Shown here in pieces: positions 1 through 6,180 of a stretch of 8,922 nt of DNA. Position 1 is the stretch's first letter. Each line of letters opens with the position of its first letter. The notes under the pieces were generated by a model. The model had not been told where the DNA came from and did no database searches. It was given only the letters and a program-made list of their open reading frames with translations. Location: contig CANQEF010000045.1 of assembly GCA_947594675.1 (NCBI GenBank), forward strand, positions 1 to 8,922. The letters are read 5' to 3'. Both the position numbers and the translations under genes were made by a program. Source of the stretch: an uncultured Bacilli bacterium. Its GTDB lineage: Bacteria > Bacillota_I > Bacilli_A > RF39 > UBA660.

Positions 1-141
1 GCAGGTTTTACTTCTGGAGCAATTGGTGCTGCCTCTACTGGAGCAGTTTTTACTTCTGGAGCAATTGGTGCTGCCTCCACTGGAGCAGGTTTAACTTCTG
101 GAGCAATTGGTGCTGCCTTTACCGGAGCAGGTTTTACTTCC
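1..141 (-). repeat. 42-bp tandem repeat encoding a 14-residue Ala/Pro repeat
   Basis: Three consecutive 42-bp units occupy 1-42, 43-84 and 85-126, and the first 15 bp of a degenerate fourth copy lie at 127-141. The unit length is a multiple of three, so copy changes would keep the frame. Most differences between units are silent or conservative, for example Glu/Lys after PAPV and Pro/Thr before APV. The array runs off the left edge, so the copy number is unknown. Repeats this similar at DNA level suggest recent expansion and possible length variation between strains (inference). Confidence 0.9.
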
Positions 142-935
142 AGAGTAACTGCCGAAGGATTAACAGCAGCTGGAATAGGTCCCGGAGCAACATGCTTTGC
201 AGCAGCAATATCCGCTGGAACAGAAGGTACTGCTTTTTGACTATTCAAAGCACCTTCCTTAGCAGCAATTTGTCCATTTATAGCATTCTCAATTTTCTCT
301 TTATTATCTTTAGCTACTTCTTCAACTTTTATATTTTCGTTAGCATTAGAATTAGTTGCAACTTTCTCAGGAAATATAGAATACTCAACAATCTCAGAAT
401 CAACCGTATTCTTACTAAAATAAATTTTTTTAGAATTCATTCCAATAAAACTAAAATACTCATCATCAATCAAATTTTTTCCATCATAATCAAAGATAGA
501 GGCCTCAGAAAATTGATCATTAAATACAAATCTTCCTTCATTTTCCATCTTTAACATTAATCTATCTTTAATAGTAGCTGGAGTTGTTACCAACTTAGTA
601 GCTGCCTCAGGAACATTTTTTAACTTTATTGTCTCTAAAACAGTTTCAGTAGCAGGAACAGCTCTTTCAACCAATAAAATATTATTACCAAGATTTTTAA
701 CCATCTTATTTTCTAATGGAATAACAATATTACCATCTCTAGTAATAACACCAGCATGCGTTGCTTTAACAGTTGGATCAACAGCCTCTACCAAAGTAGT
801 TGAAGCTATAATATTACCATTTGAAAGTGGTTTATCATCTAAAAAATAATACTGTTTTCCATCATCTGTAATTCCATAATTACAAACTAAATCTGATCTA
901 TCCTTATATCTTACTACTCCTTGTTGTATCTTCAT
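1..935 (-). CDS. Unrecognised protein with Ala/Pro-rich repeat tail (3' end beyond window)
   Basis: An open frame runs from an ATG at 933-935 to the left edge (311 complete codons, no stop seen), so the gene is partial at its C-terminus. The start is fixed by an AGGTGG ribosome binding site at 944-949, 8 nt upstream. Residues 1 to about 190 look like a globular, beta-rich domain. A segment near residues 62-90 (GVITRDGNIVIPLENK, then NILLVER) faintly resembles WG/KWG-type repeats, but I cannot assign a family. Residues 190-265 are a low-complexity linker rich in Ala, Asn and charged residues. From residue 268 a 14-residue repeat, KPAPVEAAPIAPEV, occurs three times and continues past the window. 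There is no signal peptide or membrane segment in the visible part. Pro/Ala repeats of this kind usually form extended stalks or linkers; that role is inference. The function is unknown. Confidence 0.8.
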   Translation of the reverse strand, partial: MKIQQGVVRYKDRSDLVCNYGITDDGKQYYFLDDKPLSNGNIIASTTLVEAVDPTVKATHAGVITRDGNIVIPLENKMVKNLGNNILLVERAVPATETVLETIKLKNVPEAATKLVTTPATIKDRLMLKMENEGRFVFNDQFSEASIFDYDGKNLIDDEYFSFIGMNSKKIYFSKNTVDSEIVEYSIFPEKVATNSNANENIKVEEVAKDNKEKIENAINGQIAAKEGALNSQKAVPSVPADIAAAKHVAPGPIPAAVNPSAVTLEVKPAPVKAAPIAPEVKPAPVEAAPIAPEVKTAPVEAAPIAPEVKP

Positions 936-972
936 CACTAACACCACCTACTATTCTTCTACTATAATTCAT

Positions 973-1001
973 ATTATATGATATCATACTTAAACTAACA
1001 A
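973..1001 (-). promoter_or_regulatory. Sigma-A promoter for the repeat-tail gene
   Basis: On the minus strand a TTGTTA -35 (996-1001) and a perfect TATAAT -10 (973-978) are separated by exactly 17 nt. A 12-bp perfect palindrome, TATGATATCATA (977-988), overlaps the -10 and spacer and could be an operator. The leader before the ATG at 935 is about 30 nt and contains the AGGTGG site. Confidence 0.7.
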
Positions 1002-1036
1002 AACAACTATTTTTTAGAATATTTTTTAGGATAAAA

Positions 1037-1065
1037 TTGCCTTTTTACTTAAGTTAATATAAAAT
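1037..1065 (+). promoter_or_regulatory. Probable sigma-A promoter for the 1083 gene
   Basis: TTGCCT (1037-1042), a 17-nt spacer and TAAAAT (1060-1065) are followed by the AGGTG ribosome binding site at 1072-1076. Transcription would start very close to the ribosome binding site and give a very short leader. A TATAAA at 1058-1063 is an alternative -10 with a 15-nt spacer. Confidence 0.5.
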
Positions 1066-1082
1066 ATTTATAGGTGATAACT

Positions 1083-1838
1083 ATGAACGAACAACAAAAA
1101 TTAACCTTAAAAATGGCCATATTATTTTTAATTGTTTTTGTCTTTTGTGGAGTAATTCTTGTTAAAGAAAAATTTGATATACTATTTATACCTAAAGTTG
1201 AGAAAAAATTTACATCTTATCTTGAAGAAAACTATACTAGCATTGATGCCCAATTCAAAAAAAGTAAAATTACATACGAAAATGATGTTTTTAGTTTAAA
1301 ACTTTCATCAAAAGAAAACAAAAATCATTATTTTTATATAACTTATTCTAGAAAAAAAATAAAAGATACCTATCAAAAAGATTATGTTGAAGGAGCCTCT
1401 ATATTAAATTATATTAAAACAAAGATAAAAAAAGATATTTTAGAAAAAACAGAAGAAGATACTACGATTAAAATTAACAAAAAATTAAATGATTTTACTA
1501 AGGCAACACAAGAAAAAATACTTACAGAAACTGATTATTTAACATCAAAAATTTATATCATAGAAAAAGAAATTACCACGAATAAATGGAATTCTTCTAC
1601 AATTACCAAATATATTTCAAGTTTCATAACTAACCTTGAAGATAACGATATAACTCCACTATCTTATACCATAATAATTAGTAATGAAAATGACTTATCT
1701 TATTCAATTCAAATAAATAATCTAACTCCTGAAGTTATTAAAGATAATTCACTACAACAGATAATAAAAGATATATTAGATAAAAAAAATTCTAATCTTT
1801 TAGAAAAATATAGTATCACTTTCAAATACCTAGATTAA
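1083..1838 (+). CDS. Unrecognised single-pass membrane protein
   Basis: The gene encodes 251 aa when started at the ATG at 1083, which has AGGTG at 1072-1076 with 6-nt spacing. An in-frame GTG at 1074 lies inside that ribosome binding site and is therefore unlikely to be the start. The N-terminus is a short charged/polar stretch followed by one hydrophobic helix (about residues 8-26, ILFLIVFVFCGVILV), with no lipobox. The remaining 225 residues are hydrophilic, rich in Lys, Asn, Ile and Thr, and probably extracytoplasmic as an anchored domain. I do not recognise the family and see no catalytic motif. It diverges from the repeat-tail gene and converges on the tiny membrane-protein genes. No plus-strand terminator is visible after it: the hairpin at 1866-1881 lacks a U-tract in this direction. 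Confidence 0.75.
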   Translation: MNEQQKLTLKMAILFLIVFVFCGVILVKEKFDILFIPKVEKKFTSYLEENYTSIDAQFKKSKITYENDVFSLKLSSKENKNHYFYITYSRKKIKDTYQKDYVEGASILNYIKTKIKKDILEKTEEDTTIKINKKLNDFTKATQEKILTETDYLTSKIYIIEKEITTNKWNSSTITKYISSFITNLEDNDITPLSYTIIISNENDLSYSIQINNLTPEVIKDNSLQQIIKDILDKKNSNLLEKYSITFKYLD

Positions 1839-1857
1839 AACAATATGCTTTTTACAC

Positions 1858-1881
1858 AAAAGAAAAAGAGGTCTCCCTCTT
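1858..1881 (-). terminator. Intrinsic terminator of the tiny membrane-protein pair
   Basis: On the minus strand a 6-bp stem (AAGAGG/CCTCTT, 1876-1881 with 1866-1871) and a GAGA loop are followed by TTTTTC and TTTT. The stem overlaps the TAA stop codon of the 49-aa gene at 1880-1882. Confidence 0.75.
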
Positions 1882-2029
1882 AGTAATTATAAGAGCCAAA
1901 TGCTCCACCTAATATAATAGCTAATAATATATAAAGGATAATGATTAATAAAAATCCATTACCTCCTCTACTACCAGTACCAGTGCAAGCACAAGTAGTA
2001 GTTACACAATTGTTATCTTGACATGACAT
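1880..2029 (-). CDS. YjcZ-type tiny transmembrane (sporulation-associated) protein, 49 aa
   Basis: The ATG at 2027-2029 is preceded by a strong AAGGAGGTG site, and the frame ends at TAA 1880-1882. The N-terminal half is Cys/Thr/Gly-rich (MSCQDNNCVTTTCACTGTGS). A GGNGF junction then leads into one hydrophobic helix (FLLIIILYILLAIILGGAF) and an aromatic SYNY end. This layout, Gly-rich head, a Gly-Phe-hydrophobic run and a small aromatic tail, is that of the YjcZ/tiny-TM family of Bacilli. Members of that family are small membrane proteins often linked to sporulation, with no known biochemical role. The Cys-rich head (four Cys) is unusual compared with the usual Gly/Tyr-rich one. It is the second gene of a two-gene unit and lies 14 nt downstream of the 26-aa gene. 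The family call is by pattern only. Confidence 0.75.
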   Translation of the reverse strand: MSCQDNNCVTTTCACTGTGSRGGNGFLLIIILYILLAIILGGAFGSYNY

Positions 2030-2043
2030 TTTAACACACCTCC

Positions 2044-2124
2044 TTAAATATAAGCACCTAAAATAATAATTAAAAGAATAAATAATACTAAAATTATAGC
2101 GGAACTAGAAATACAATTATTCAT
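2044..2124 (-). CDS. YjcZ-type tiny transmembrane protein, 26 aa
   Basis: This is a very short gene with ATG at 2122-2124, an AAGGAGGA site about 6 nt upstream (2131-2138) and TAA at 2044-2046. The stop is embedded in the TAAGGAGGTG ribosome binding site of the next gene, so the two are probably translationally coupled. The protein is MNNCISSS followed by one hydrophobic helix (AIILVLFILLIIILGAYI) reaching the C-terminus, the same LVLFILLIII core found in YjcZ-type proteins. Two strong ribosome binding sites, the paralogous neighbour and a candidate mother-cell promoter all argue that it is a real gene despite its size. A localised spore-membrane role is inference from the family. Confidence 0.75.
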   Translation of the reverse strand: MNNCISSSAIILVLFILLIIILGAYI

Positions 2125-2155
2125 GTTTTTTCCTCCTTTTTTATTGCTTTCAAAA

Positions 2156-2183
2156 TATTTTATGGCAAAAGTACAATTTGTGT
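2156..2183 (-). promoter_or_regulatory. Sigma-K-like promoter of the tiny membrane-protein pair
   Basis: On the minus strand CATAAAATA (2156-2164) fits the sigma-K -10 CATAnnnTA and has an AC (2182-2183) exactly 17 nt upstream, the sigma-K -35 arrangement. Sigma-E also uses a CATA-type -10, so the exact sigma factor is uncertain. In an AT-rich intergenic region a chance match is possible. Confidence 0.45.
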
Positions 2184-2204
2184 GATTATATCTATCATAT
2201 TTTA

Positions 2205-2233
2205 TTGCACTAATTCCATTTTTTTGTTATTAT
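2205..2233 (+). promoter_or_regulatory. Sigma-A promoter of prsA
   Basis: TTGCAC (2205-2210) and TATTAT (2228-2233) are separated by 17 nt. A TATAAT at 2231-2236 is a better hexamer but lies 20 nt away. The leader is roughly 20 nt and carries AGGAGG at 2246-2251. Confidence 0.55.
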
Positions 2234-2258
2234 AATTAGGTATATAGGAGGAAAAAAA

Positions 2259-3257
2259 ATGAAGAAAAAATTTATTTTTATCATTTCTCTTCTAGTATTA
2301 ATATCATTAACTACTGGATGTGGAAAAAAAGCTGAATTAAAGGATGGAAGTGCTGTAGCCGTATCCATAAAAGGCTCTAAAATAACAGCTACAGAATATT
2401 ATGAAAGCATTAAAGAAGATAATATATCTAAGATAATAGATTCTATTGATCATAAGATATTAGATGAAGAATACAAAACAGATGATGAAGAAGAAAAAGA
2501 AGTAAAAGAACAAATTGATCAAATAAAAGCTTATTATGGACAAGATGAAAACACTTTAAAAAATGCTTTAATACAATATTTTGGAGTAGAAACAGAAAAA
2601 GAATTAAAAGAGGTCTTATCTCTTGAATATAAAAGAAGTAAAGCAGTTGAAGACTACGTAAAGAAAAATTTAACAGATAGTGAAATAAATAAATATTACA
2701 AGGAAAATATTTATGGTGATGTAAAGGCAAGTCACATCTTAATAACATTAAATGTAAAAGATGATGCTACAGAAGATGAAAAAACTGAAGCTGAAGAAGC
2801 TGCCTTAAAAAAAGCTAATGAAGTAATTAGTAAACTAAAAGATGGAGAAGATTTCAAAAAATTAGCTAAAAAATATTCAGAAGATGAAAAAACAGCAAGC
2901 AATGGCGGAGATTTAGGATACTTTAGTTATGATGATATGCTTAAAGAATTTTCCGATGCAACAAAAGAATTAAAAAAAGATGAATATACAAAAACACCGG
3001 TAAAAACAGAATTAGGCTACCACATTATACTAAAAACTGGTGAAAAAGATAAACCAAAATTAAGCAAAGTAAAAGAAGACATCAAAGAAACATTAAAAGA
3101 TGAAAAATTACAAAATGATTCAACTCTTTACTATCAGTCATTAGTAAAAATAAGAGAAGAAAAGAAAATTAAATGGAATGATGATGCTTTAGAAAAAGCA
3201 TATAATGATTACATGGATAATTTAATAGATGCAGCTAAGAATCAAAATTCACAATAA
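2259..3257 (+). CDS. prsA: PrsA-type peptidylprolyl isomerase lipoprotein (parvulin)
   Basis: The gene encodes 332 aa from an ATG at 2259, with AGGAGG 7 nt upstream. A lipoprotein signal peptide ends in the lipobox LTTGC, with Cys21 as the lipidated residue, so the mature protein sits on the outer face of the membrane. Residues 22-155 are a charged N-lobe. Residues about 156-262 are a parvulin rotamase domain with ASHIL (157-161), NGGDLGYF (215-222) and the closing GYHII (253-257). The C-terminal helical lobe returns to the N-lobe in known PrsA structures. PrsA catalyses cis-trans isomerisation of prolyl bonds and acts as a chaperone for exported proteins after Sec translocation. Length and domain order match PrsA of Bacillus. 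The extreme Lys/Glu/Asp content is typical of AT-rich genomes. It is monocistronic, with a terminator 8 nt downstream. Confidence 0.93.
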   Translation: MKKKFIFIISLLVLISLTTGCGKKAELKDGSAVAVSIKGSKITATEYYESIKEDNISKIIDSIDHKILDEEYKTDDEEEKEVKEQIDQIKAYYGQDENTLKNALIQYFGVETEKELKEVLSLEYKRSKAVEDYVKKNLTDSEINKYYKENIYGDVKASHILITLNVKDDATEDEKTEAEEAALKKANEVISKLKDGEDFKKLAKKYSEDEKTASNGGDLGYFSYDDMLKEFSDATKELKKDEYTKTPVKTELGYHIILKTGEKDKPKLSKVKEDIKETLKDEKLQNDSTLYYQSLVKIREEKKIKWNDDALEKAYNDYMDNLIDAAKNQNSQ

Positions 3258-3264
3258 AAGAACA

Positions 3265-3290
3265 AGCTACCATTAGGTAGCTATTTTTTT
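3265..3290. terminator. Bidirectional terminator between prsA and the GT-C-like gene
   Basis: A 7-bp perfect stem, AGCTACC (3265-3271) with GGTAGCT (3276-3282), has an ATTA loop and is followed by TTTTTTT (3284-3290) for prsA. In the opposite direction the hairpin is followed by a U-rich run (TTGTTCTTTT), so it can also stop the convergent operon. The stop codon of that operon (3273-3275) lies in the loop. Confidence 0.88.
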
Positions 3291-4682
3291 ATATAAAGAA
3301 ACACTTTTATTATTATAAATCTGCTCATAATCAACACTATATTTCAAATAAGTATAAATCGGATAACTATTATCAACAAGCATATAGTCAAAATCATATT
3401 TTCTAATTAATTTAACAAAATCTTTTTCGAGCTTAGAAATATTTAAATAATCTTCATAATTATATGGACTATATAAATCAGCTCTTCCATCAATAAAAAC
3501 TTCAATATCATTATAAATAAGTTCTCCACCATAATTATACATATTAAATAATCTCTTAGGATTTTCTTTCTTTATCAATAAAATAATATCATCATTTAAA
3601 AATTTATTATTAATATTTAACTTAATACTTTTATAATTAGATATAGTTAAAATCAAAAACAAAAAACTAACCACTACTATTGCAAAAAGACTATATCTAT
3701 CATCTTTTCTTTTTCTAACATAATTAAATATTACAAAAGACATTATAATATATGTAAATCCCCAAAATCGAATACTTTTAAGTCCTAGAAACAAAACACT
3801 TAAAAATAAAAGGAAATCAATAAAAGAAATTTTTTTCTTACTAATTAACAAAATTAATACAATAACAAAAGCCAAAATATAATAAGGTAAATGAGCTAAA
3901 TTTGCTAAAGTAGTAGGTTTCCACTCATTAATGTTATTAATCATTAAAGTATTCATCATATTGGTATAAGGGTAAAAAAACATTTTTGCTCCATGAACAT
4001 TTACAAACACAGCTAACATACATAAAATCATAACTTCAAAATATTTTCTCAATTGTCTTTTAGTTAATTTATAACTATAAATTTTACCAACCTCAAAATT
4101 AAATAATCCTCCCAAAATAAAAATCAAGCAAAATATATAAGGCAAATTACTAGATCCTCCATGAACATTAGCCCACAAAATAGTAATTAAAGGTAAAAAA
4201 TATATTTTTTTAGAATTTTCATTATTATATAAATCAAATAAAAGATATATTGTCAAAGCTAATAAATTAAAACTAAGTAAATGCGGTCTAGCCTGAGCAT
4301 AAATAATAAATATTAAAAACAAAGTTAACCAAAGTAAAGAAAAAGGTATATTCTTTAAAAATTTTTCTTTATTACCTAAAAATATAATTAATAATAATAA
4401 AGTAAAAGAACAAAATCCATAAACCAGTATATGATATTTTCCAAATAATAATTTAAACGTATAAATAATAATTTCAAATAACCATTCATGACTAAACCAA
4501 TATTTTCCTTTAACAAACCATGAAAAAATATCCATCTTTAAAATACCATTTTTAAACATATACTCTCCAGCTTTTATATGCCAAAAGTAATCACTTTCCC
4601 TTACCATAAATAAAAGCATAGAAAAAGATAAACAAATAATTAAAAATATAAAAGCCCAAGTTATTTTCTTATTATTCTTCAT
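3273..4682 (-). CDS. Polytopic membrane protein, GT-C glycosyltransferase-like
   Basis: The gene encodes 469 aa from the ATG at 4680-4682, chosen because AGAAAGG lies 8 nt upstream. A start 10 codons earlier (4712) would lie deeper inside recX and has a weaker site. About ten or eleven membrane helices are visible. The first loop after helix 1 has ESDYFWHIKAGE (29-40), Asp51 and SHEWL (64-68), which resembles the conserved first extracytoplasmic loop of GT-C fold, lipid-phosphosugar-using membrane glycosyltransferases and related uncharacterised proteins. Other conserved-looking motifs are QARPH (130-134), WANVHGG (170-176), NVHG (228-231) and, in the soluble C-terminal part, FIDGRADLY (396-404). 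The likely role is sugar transfer to a cell-surface acceptor at the membrane, but donor and acceptor are unknown. Its start overlaps the recX stop by 11 nt (ATGAAGAATAA), so translation is probably coupled. The functional call is tentative. Confidence 0.7.
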   Translation of the reverse strand: MKNNKKITWAFIFLIICLSFSMLLFMVRESDYFWHIKAGEYMFKNGILKMDIFSWFVKGKYWFSHEWLFEIIIYTFKLLFGKYHILVYGFCSFTLLLLIIFLGNKEKFLKNIPFSLLWLTLFLIFIIYAQARPHLLSFNLLALTIYLLFDLYNNENSKKIYFLPLITILWANVHGGSSNLPYIFCLIFILGGLFNFEVGKIYSYKLTKRQLRKYFEVMILCMLAVFVNVHGAKMFFYPYTNMMNTLMINNINEWKPTTLANLAHLPYYILAFVIVLILLISKKKISFIDFLLFLSVLFLGLKSIRFWGFTYIIMSFVIFNYVRKRKDDRYSLFAIVVVSFLFLILTISNYKSIKLNINNKFLNDDIILLIKKENPKRLFNMYNYGGELIYNDIEVFIDGRADLYSPYNYEDYLNISKLEKDFVKLIRKYDFDYMLVDNSYPIYTYLKYSVDYEQIYNNKSVSLYKKIAT

Positions 4683-5418
4683 AATACAAACCTTTCTGAT
4701 AAAGCCTTTCATTAATTTTCTTTTCTAAGTCACTGCCACTATATTTACGAGAAAGTCTTTTTTTCAACTTTTCATATTCCTGTTTTCTAATACTCTCATT
4801 GTTACTAAAATCTTTTTCAGAAATAATTTTCATAATCAAATCACTATCATATCCCAAATTTTTAAGTTGATTAATAACTTTTTGCTTTAAAATAACTCCC
4901 CCTCTAGTATGATTACTTTTTAACATTCTATCAACAATTTTCTCAATTTTTATTAATTGCTCTTCTTGTGTATAATTAATCAACTCATCATTTACTATAT
5001 CTTCATCTACTTTCCTATCCAAAAGTTCTCTTTTTATTTTATAAGGGCCTTTATTTGTAGTAATAATTTGATTATTTATATAACTTTTTGCAAAACTTCT
5101 ATCATTCAAATAACCTTGTTGCAACAATTTATCAACTGCTATGTCAATTAGTTCCTTAGAATATTGCTTTTTCTTCAAAACCTCTTGTAATTCATATATA
5201 CTTTTAAAACGCTTATTTACACTATCAACAGCTGCATAATAAACCTCATATTGTTGATTTTCTTTGTCTAATTCAATCAAATCAGCATCGGTAATTTCCT
5301 TTCTTAAAAGTAAATCATATTTTAAAATTACTTCTTCATATAAAATAAGTACCACTCCATTATCAAGAAGTATCTTATATTTACCATTACCACCCTTTTT
5401 ATAGCGTTCTATTTTCAT
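4672..5418 (-). CDS. recX: Regulatory protein RecX
   Basis: The gene encodes 248 aa from the ATG at 5416-5418, with AAGTGGGG about 9 nt upstream. An in-frame GTG at 5457 would sit at the transcription start of the promoter at 5465-5493, so it is unlikely. RecX binds RecA filaments and restrains recombination and strand exchange. The protein has the three-helix repeat architecture of the family. One repeat runs through RFKSIYELQEVLKKKQYS, then IDIAVDKLLQQGYLNDRSFAKSYI (the LxxxGYLND-x-FA signature). A second has KGPYKIKRELLDRKVDEDIV, and the last RGGVILKQKVINQLKNLGYD. An N-terminal extension (about 70 residues) with a beta-rich start is typical of Firmicutes RecX, which is longer than the E. 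coli protein. It is the first gene of an operon with the GT-C-like gene and sits downstream of rpoZ, separated by a terminator and its own promoter. Confidence 0.88.
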   Translation of the reverse strand: MKIERYKKGGNGKYKILLDNGVVLILYEEVILKYDLLLRKEITDADLIELDKENQQYEVYYAAVDSVNKRFKSIYELQEVLKKKQYSKELIDIAVDKLLQQGYLNDRSFAKSYINNQIITTNKGPYKIKRELLDRKVDEDIVNDELINYTQEEQLIKIEKIVDRMLKSNHTRGGVILKQKVINQLKNLGYDSDLIMKIISEKDFSNNESIRKQEYEKLKKRLSRKYSGSDLEKKINERLYQKGLYYEE

Positions 5419-5464
5419 ATCGAAATACCCCACTTTCTCACTAAAATTACCTATCACTAGAAAT

Positions 5465-5493
5465 ATTGTATCAACTTTATATTAAAAAGTCTA
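5465..5493 (-). promoter_or_regulatory. Extended -10 sigma-A promoter of recX
   Basis: On the minus strand TAGACT (5488-5493), a 17-nt spacer ending in TGA and TACAAT (5465-5470) are present. The TGnTACAAT forms an extended -10, typical of Gram-positive promoters. The predicted start near 5458 leaves a leader of about 40 nt before the ATG at 5418 and argues against the GTG at 5457. Confidence 0.7.
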
Positions 5494-5534
5494 TCAGTGT
5501 AATTTTCAATAACTATAAAGAACAAAATAATTTA

Positions 5535-5565
5535 TAAATAAAAAAAGAGCTTAACACTCTCTTTT
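5535..5565 (-). terminator. Intrinsic terminator of rpoZ
   Basis: On the minus strand a stem of about 9 bp with one G-U pair (5557-5565 with 5541-5549) encloses the loop TGTTAAG (5550-5556) and runs into a T-rich tract down to about 5535. The TAA stop of rpoZ (5551-5553) lies inside the loop, so the hairpin includes the last codons. Confidence 0.75.
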
Positions 5566-5754
5566 TACCTCAATATAGCCTTCAGCAACTTCTTCAAGAG
5601 CTCTTCCAATATTCTTTTTACTCTTATATTCGGATTCAGGCATTTGTAAAAACCCCTCTCTGGAAATCTCTTTACTTCTCCTAGCGGAAATATGAACCAA
5701 CTCATACTTTGAATCAACTATATTAAGTAGCTTATCAATTGAAGGATAAATCAC
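5551..5754 (-). CDS. rpoZ: DNA-directed RNA polymerase omega subunit
   Basis: The gene encodes 67 aa starting at GTG 5752-5754. The codon immediately upstream in frame is TAG, so this is the earliest possible start. AGGGAG lies about 10 nt upstream. The sequence opens IYPSIDKLLNIVDSKYELVH, the conserved omega N-terminus, followed by ISARRSKEI, where the basic helix contacts beta prime, and ends in the Firmicutes-type short tail (KKNIGRALEEVAEGYIEVK). Omega helps assemble and stabilise RNA polymerase. In many Bacillota rpoZ follows gmk; here no gmk is upstream. Instead there are about 155 bp without a recognisable gene and then the terminator of a coat-protein remnant. A TATAAT lies at 5771-5776 but has a poor -35 and would leave the ribosome binding site untranscribed, so the promoter is unresolved. 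Confidence 0.92.
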   Translation of the reverse strand: MIYPSIDKLLNIVDSKYELVHISARRSKEISREGFLQMPESEYKSKKNIGRALEEVAEGYIEVKREC

Positions 5755-5911
5755 CTATATCACACTCCCTATTATAAGAATAAACTAGGTATGTAAAATA
5801 ATCAATACATTTGACAAACTTAGACAAATACTTTTTTGAATACATTTACAGTAAATTTTACAATAAGAATAAAGCATTTCAAATATATAAAGTTTTAACA
5901 AATAATAAGAC

Positions 5912-5943
5912 AAAAATAAAATACTTGCATAAGCAAGCATTTT
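5912..5943 (-). terminator. Intrinsic terminator after the cotD-like remnant
   Basis: On the minus strand an 11-bp stem with one G-U pair (AAAATGCTTGC at 5933-5943 with GCAAGTATTTT at 5918-5928) and a TTAT loop are followed by ATTTTTG. It lies 7 nt past the stop codon of the CotD-like frame, which supports that frame being the end of a real gene. Confidence 0.85.
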
Positions 5944-5950
5944 AAACGTC

Positions 5951-6085
5951 TTATCTAAATTGACAACAAGAACCACATTGAACATTACTTACAGTGTTTT
6001 CTTCTGAACAAGTATATTCAGGTCTATAAGTATGTTTATAAACGTGATGATTAATTATCCTTGTATGTATTGGGCAAACATGTCT
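5951..6085 (-). pseudogene. 3' remnant of a CotD-like spore coat protein gene
   Basis: The last 44 codons of an open frame end at TAA 5951-5953, with a strong terminator just downstream. The encoded segment includes VCPIHTRIINHHVYKHTY, then RPEYTCSEENTVSNVQ and a CGSCCQFR end. The His-rich stretch, followed by a Cys/Tyr-rich patch and a Cys-Cys tail, is characteristic of the inner spore coat protein CotD family, which is deposited by the mother cell. The frame is closed by a stop at 6086-6088 and has no start codon or ribosome binding site of its own, so the 5' part is missing. Immediately to the right the sequence changes to mobile-element genes, which suggests insertion into the coat gene. 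I cannot tell whether the missing half lies at the other end of the element, as in sporulation-excised elements, or is lost. The family call is by pattern and is moderately sure. Confidence 0.6.
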
Positions 6086-6112
6086 TTACCCTTTTTTGTT
6101 AGACCAAGCAAT

Positions 6113-6180
6113 TCAGTCTATTTTTTCTAATTTTATTTCTTTTATAACTCTAATTGGATAACGTAGTAAGTATTCATTTA
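6113..6180 (-). pseudogene. Frameshifted C-terminal tail of the DUF2441-like gene
   Basis: Immediately after the stop at 6178-6180, the -1 frame continues without interruption as SINEYLLRYPIRVIKEIK and then LEKID before a TGA at 6113-6115. Joined to the upstream frame, this gives DPYDRPSINEYLL, with a hydrophobic strand (RYPIRVIKEI) that suits the end of DUF2441-type proteins. Loss of one base near the CCAGT at the junction would explain both frames. There is no slippery heptamer suggesting programmed frameshifting. Confidence 0.55.

Noticed and set aside
1..141. Regular 42-bp repeats as a CRISPR array
   Set aside because: The units are contiguous, without unique spacers, in frame and code for a peptide repeat.
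192..554. 120-aa plus-strand open frame
   Set aside because: It lies opposite the confidently coding repeat-tail gene, has no ribosome binding site and an implausible Ile/Phe/Asn-rich composition.
2443..2748. 101-aa minus-strand open frame
   Set aside because: It is antisense to prsA, and its Leu/Phe/His-rich composition mirrors the Lys/Glu codons of prsA.
4957..5151. 64-aa plus-strand open frame
   Set aside because: It is antisense to recX, with no ribosome binding site or recognisable protein.
5769..5776. TATAAT as the rpoZ promoter -10
   Set aside because: There is no acceptable -35 at 16-18 nt, and the predicted start would lie at or after the ribosome binding site.
5785..5985. 66-aa minus-strand open frame
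   Set aside because: It overlaps the CotD-like end in another frame and runs through the strong terminator at 5912-5943; no ribosome binding site.
6070..6115. Short frame reading ELLGLTKKGKDMFAQYIQG next to the coat-gene break
   Set aside because: It looks protein-like (an LTKKGK phrase) but is only about 19 codons, with stops on both sides and no start. It could be a fragment of another gene at the junction, but the support is too thin.
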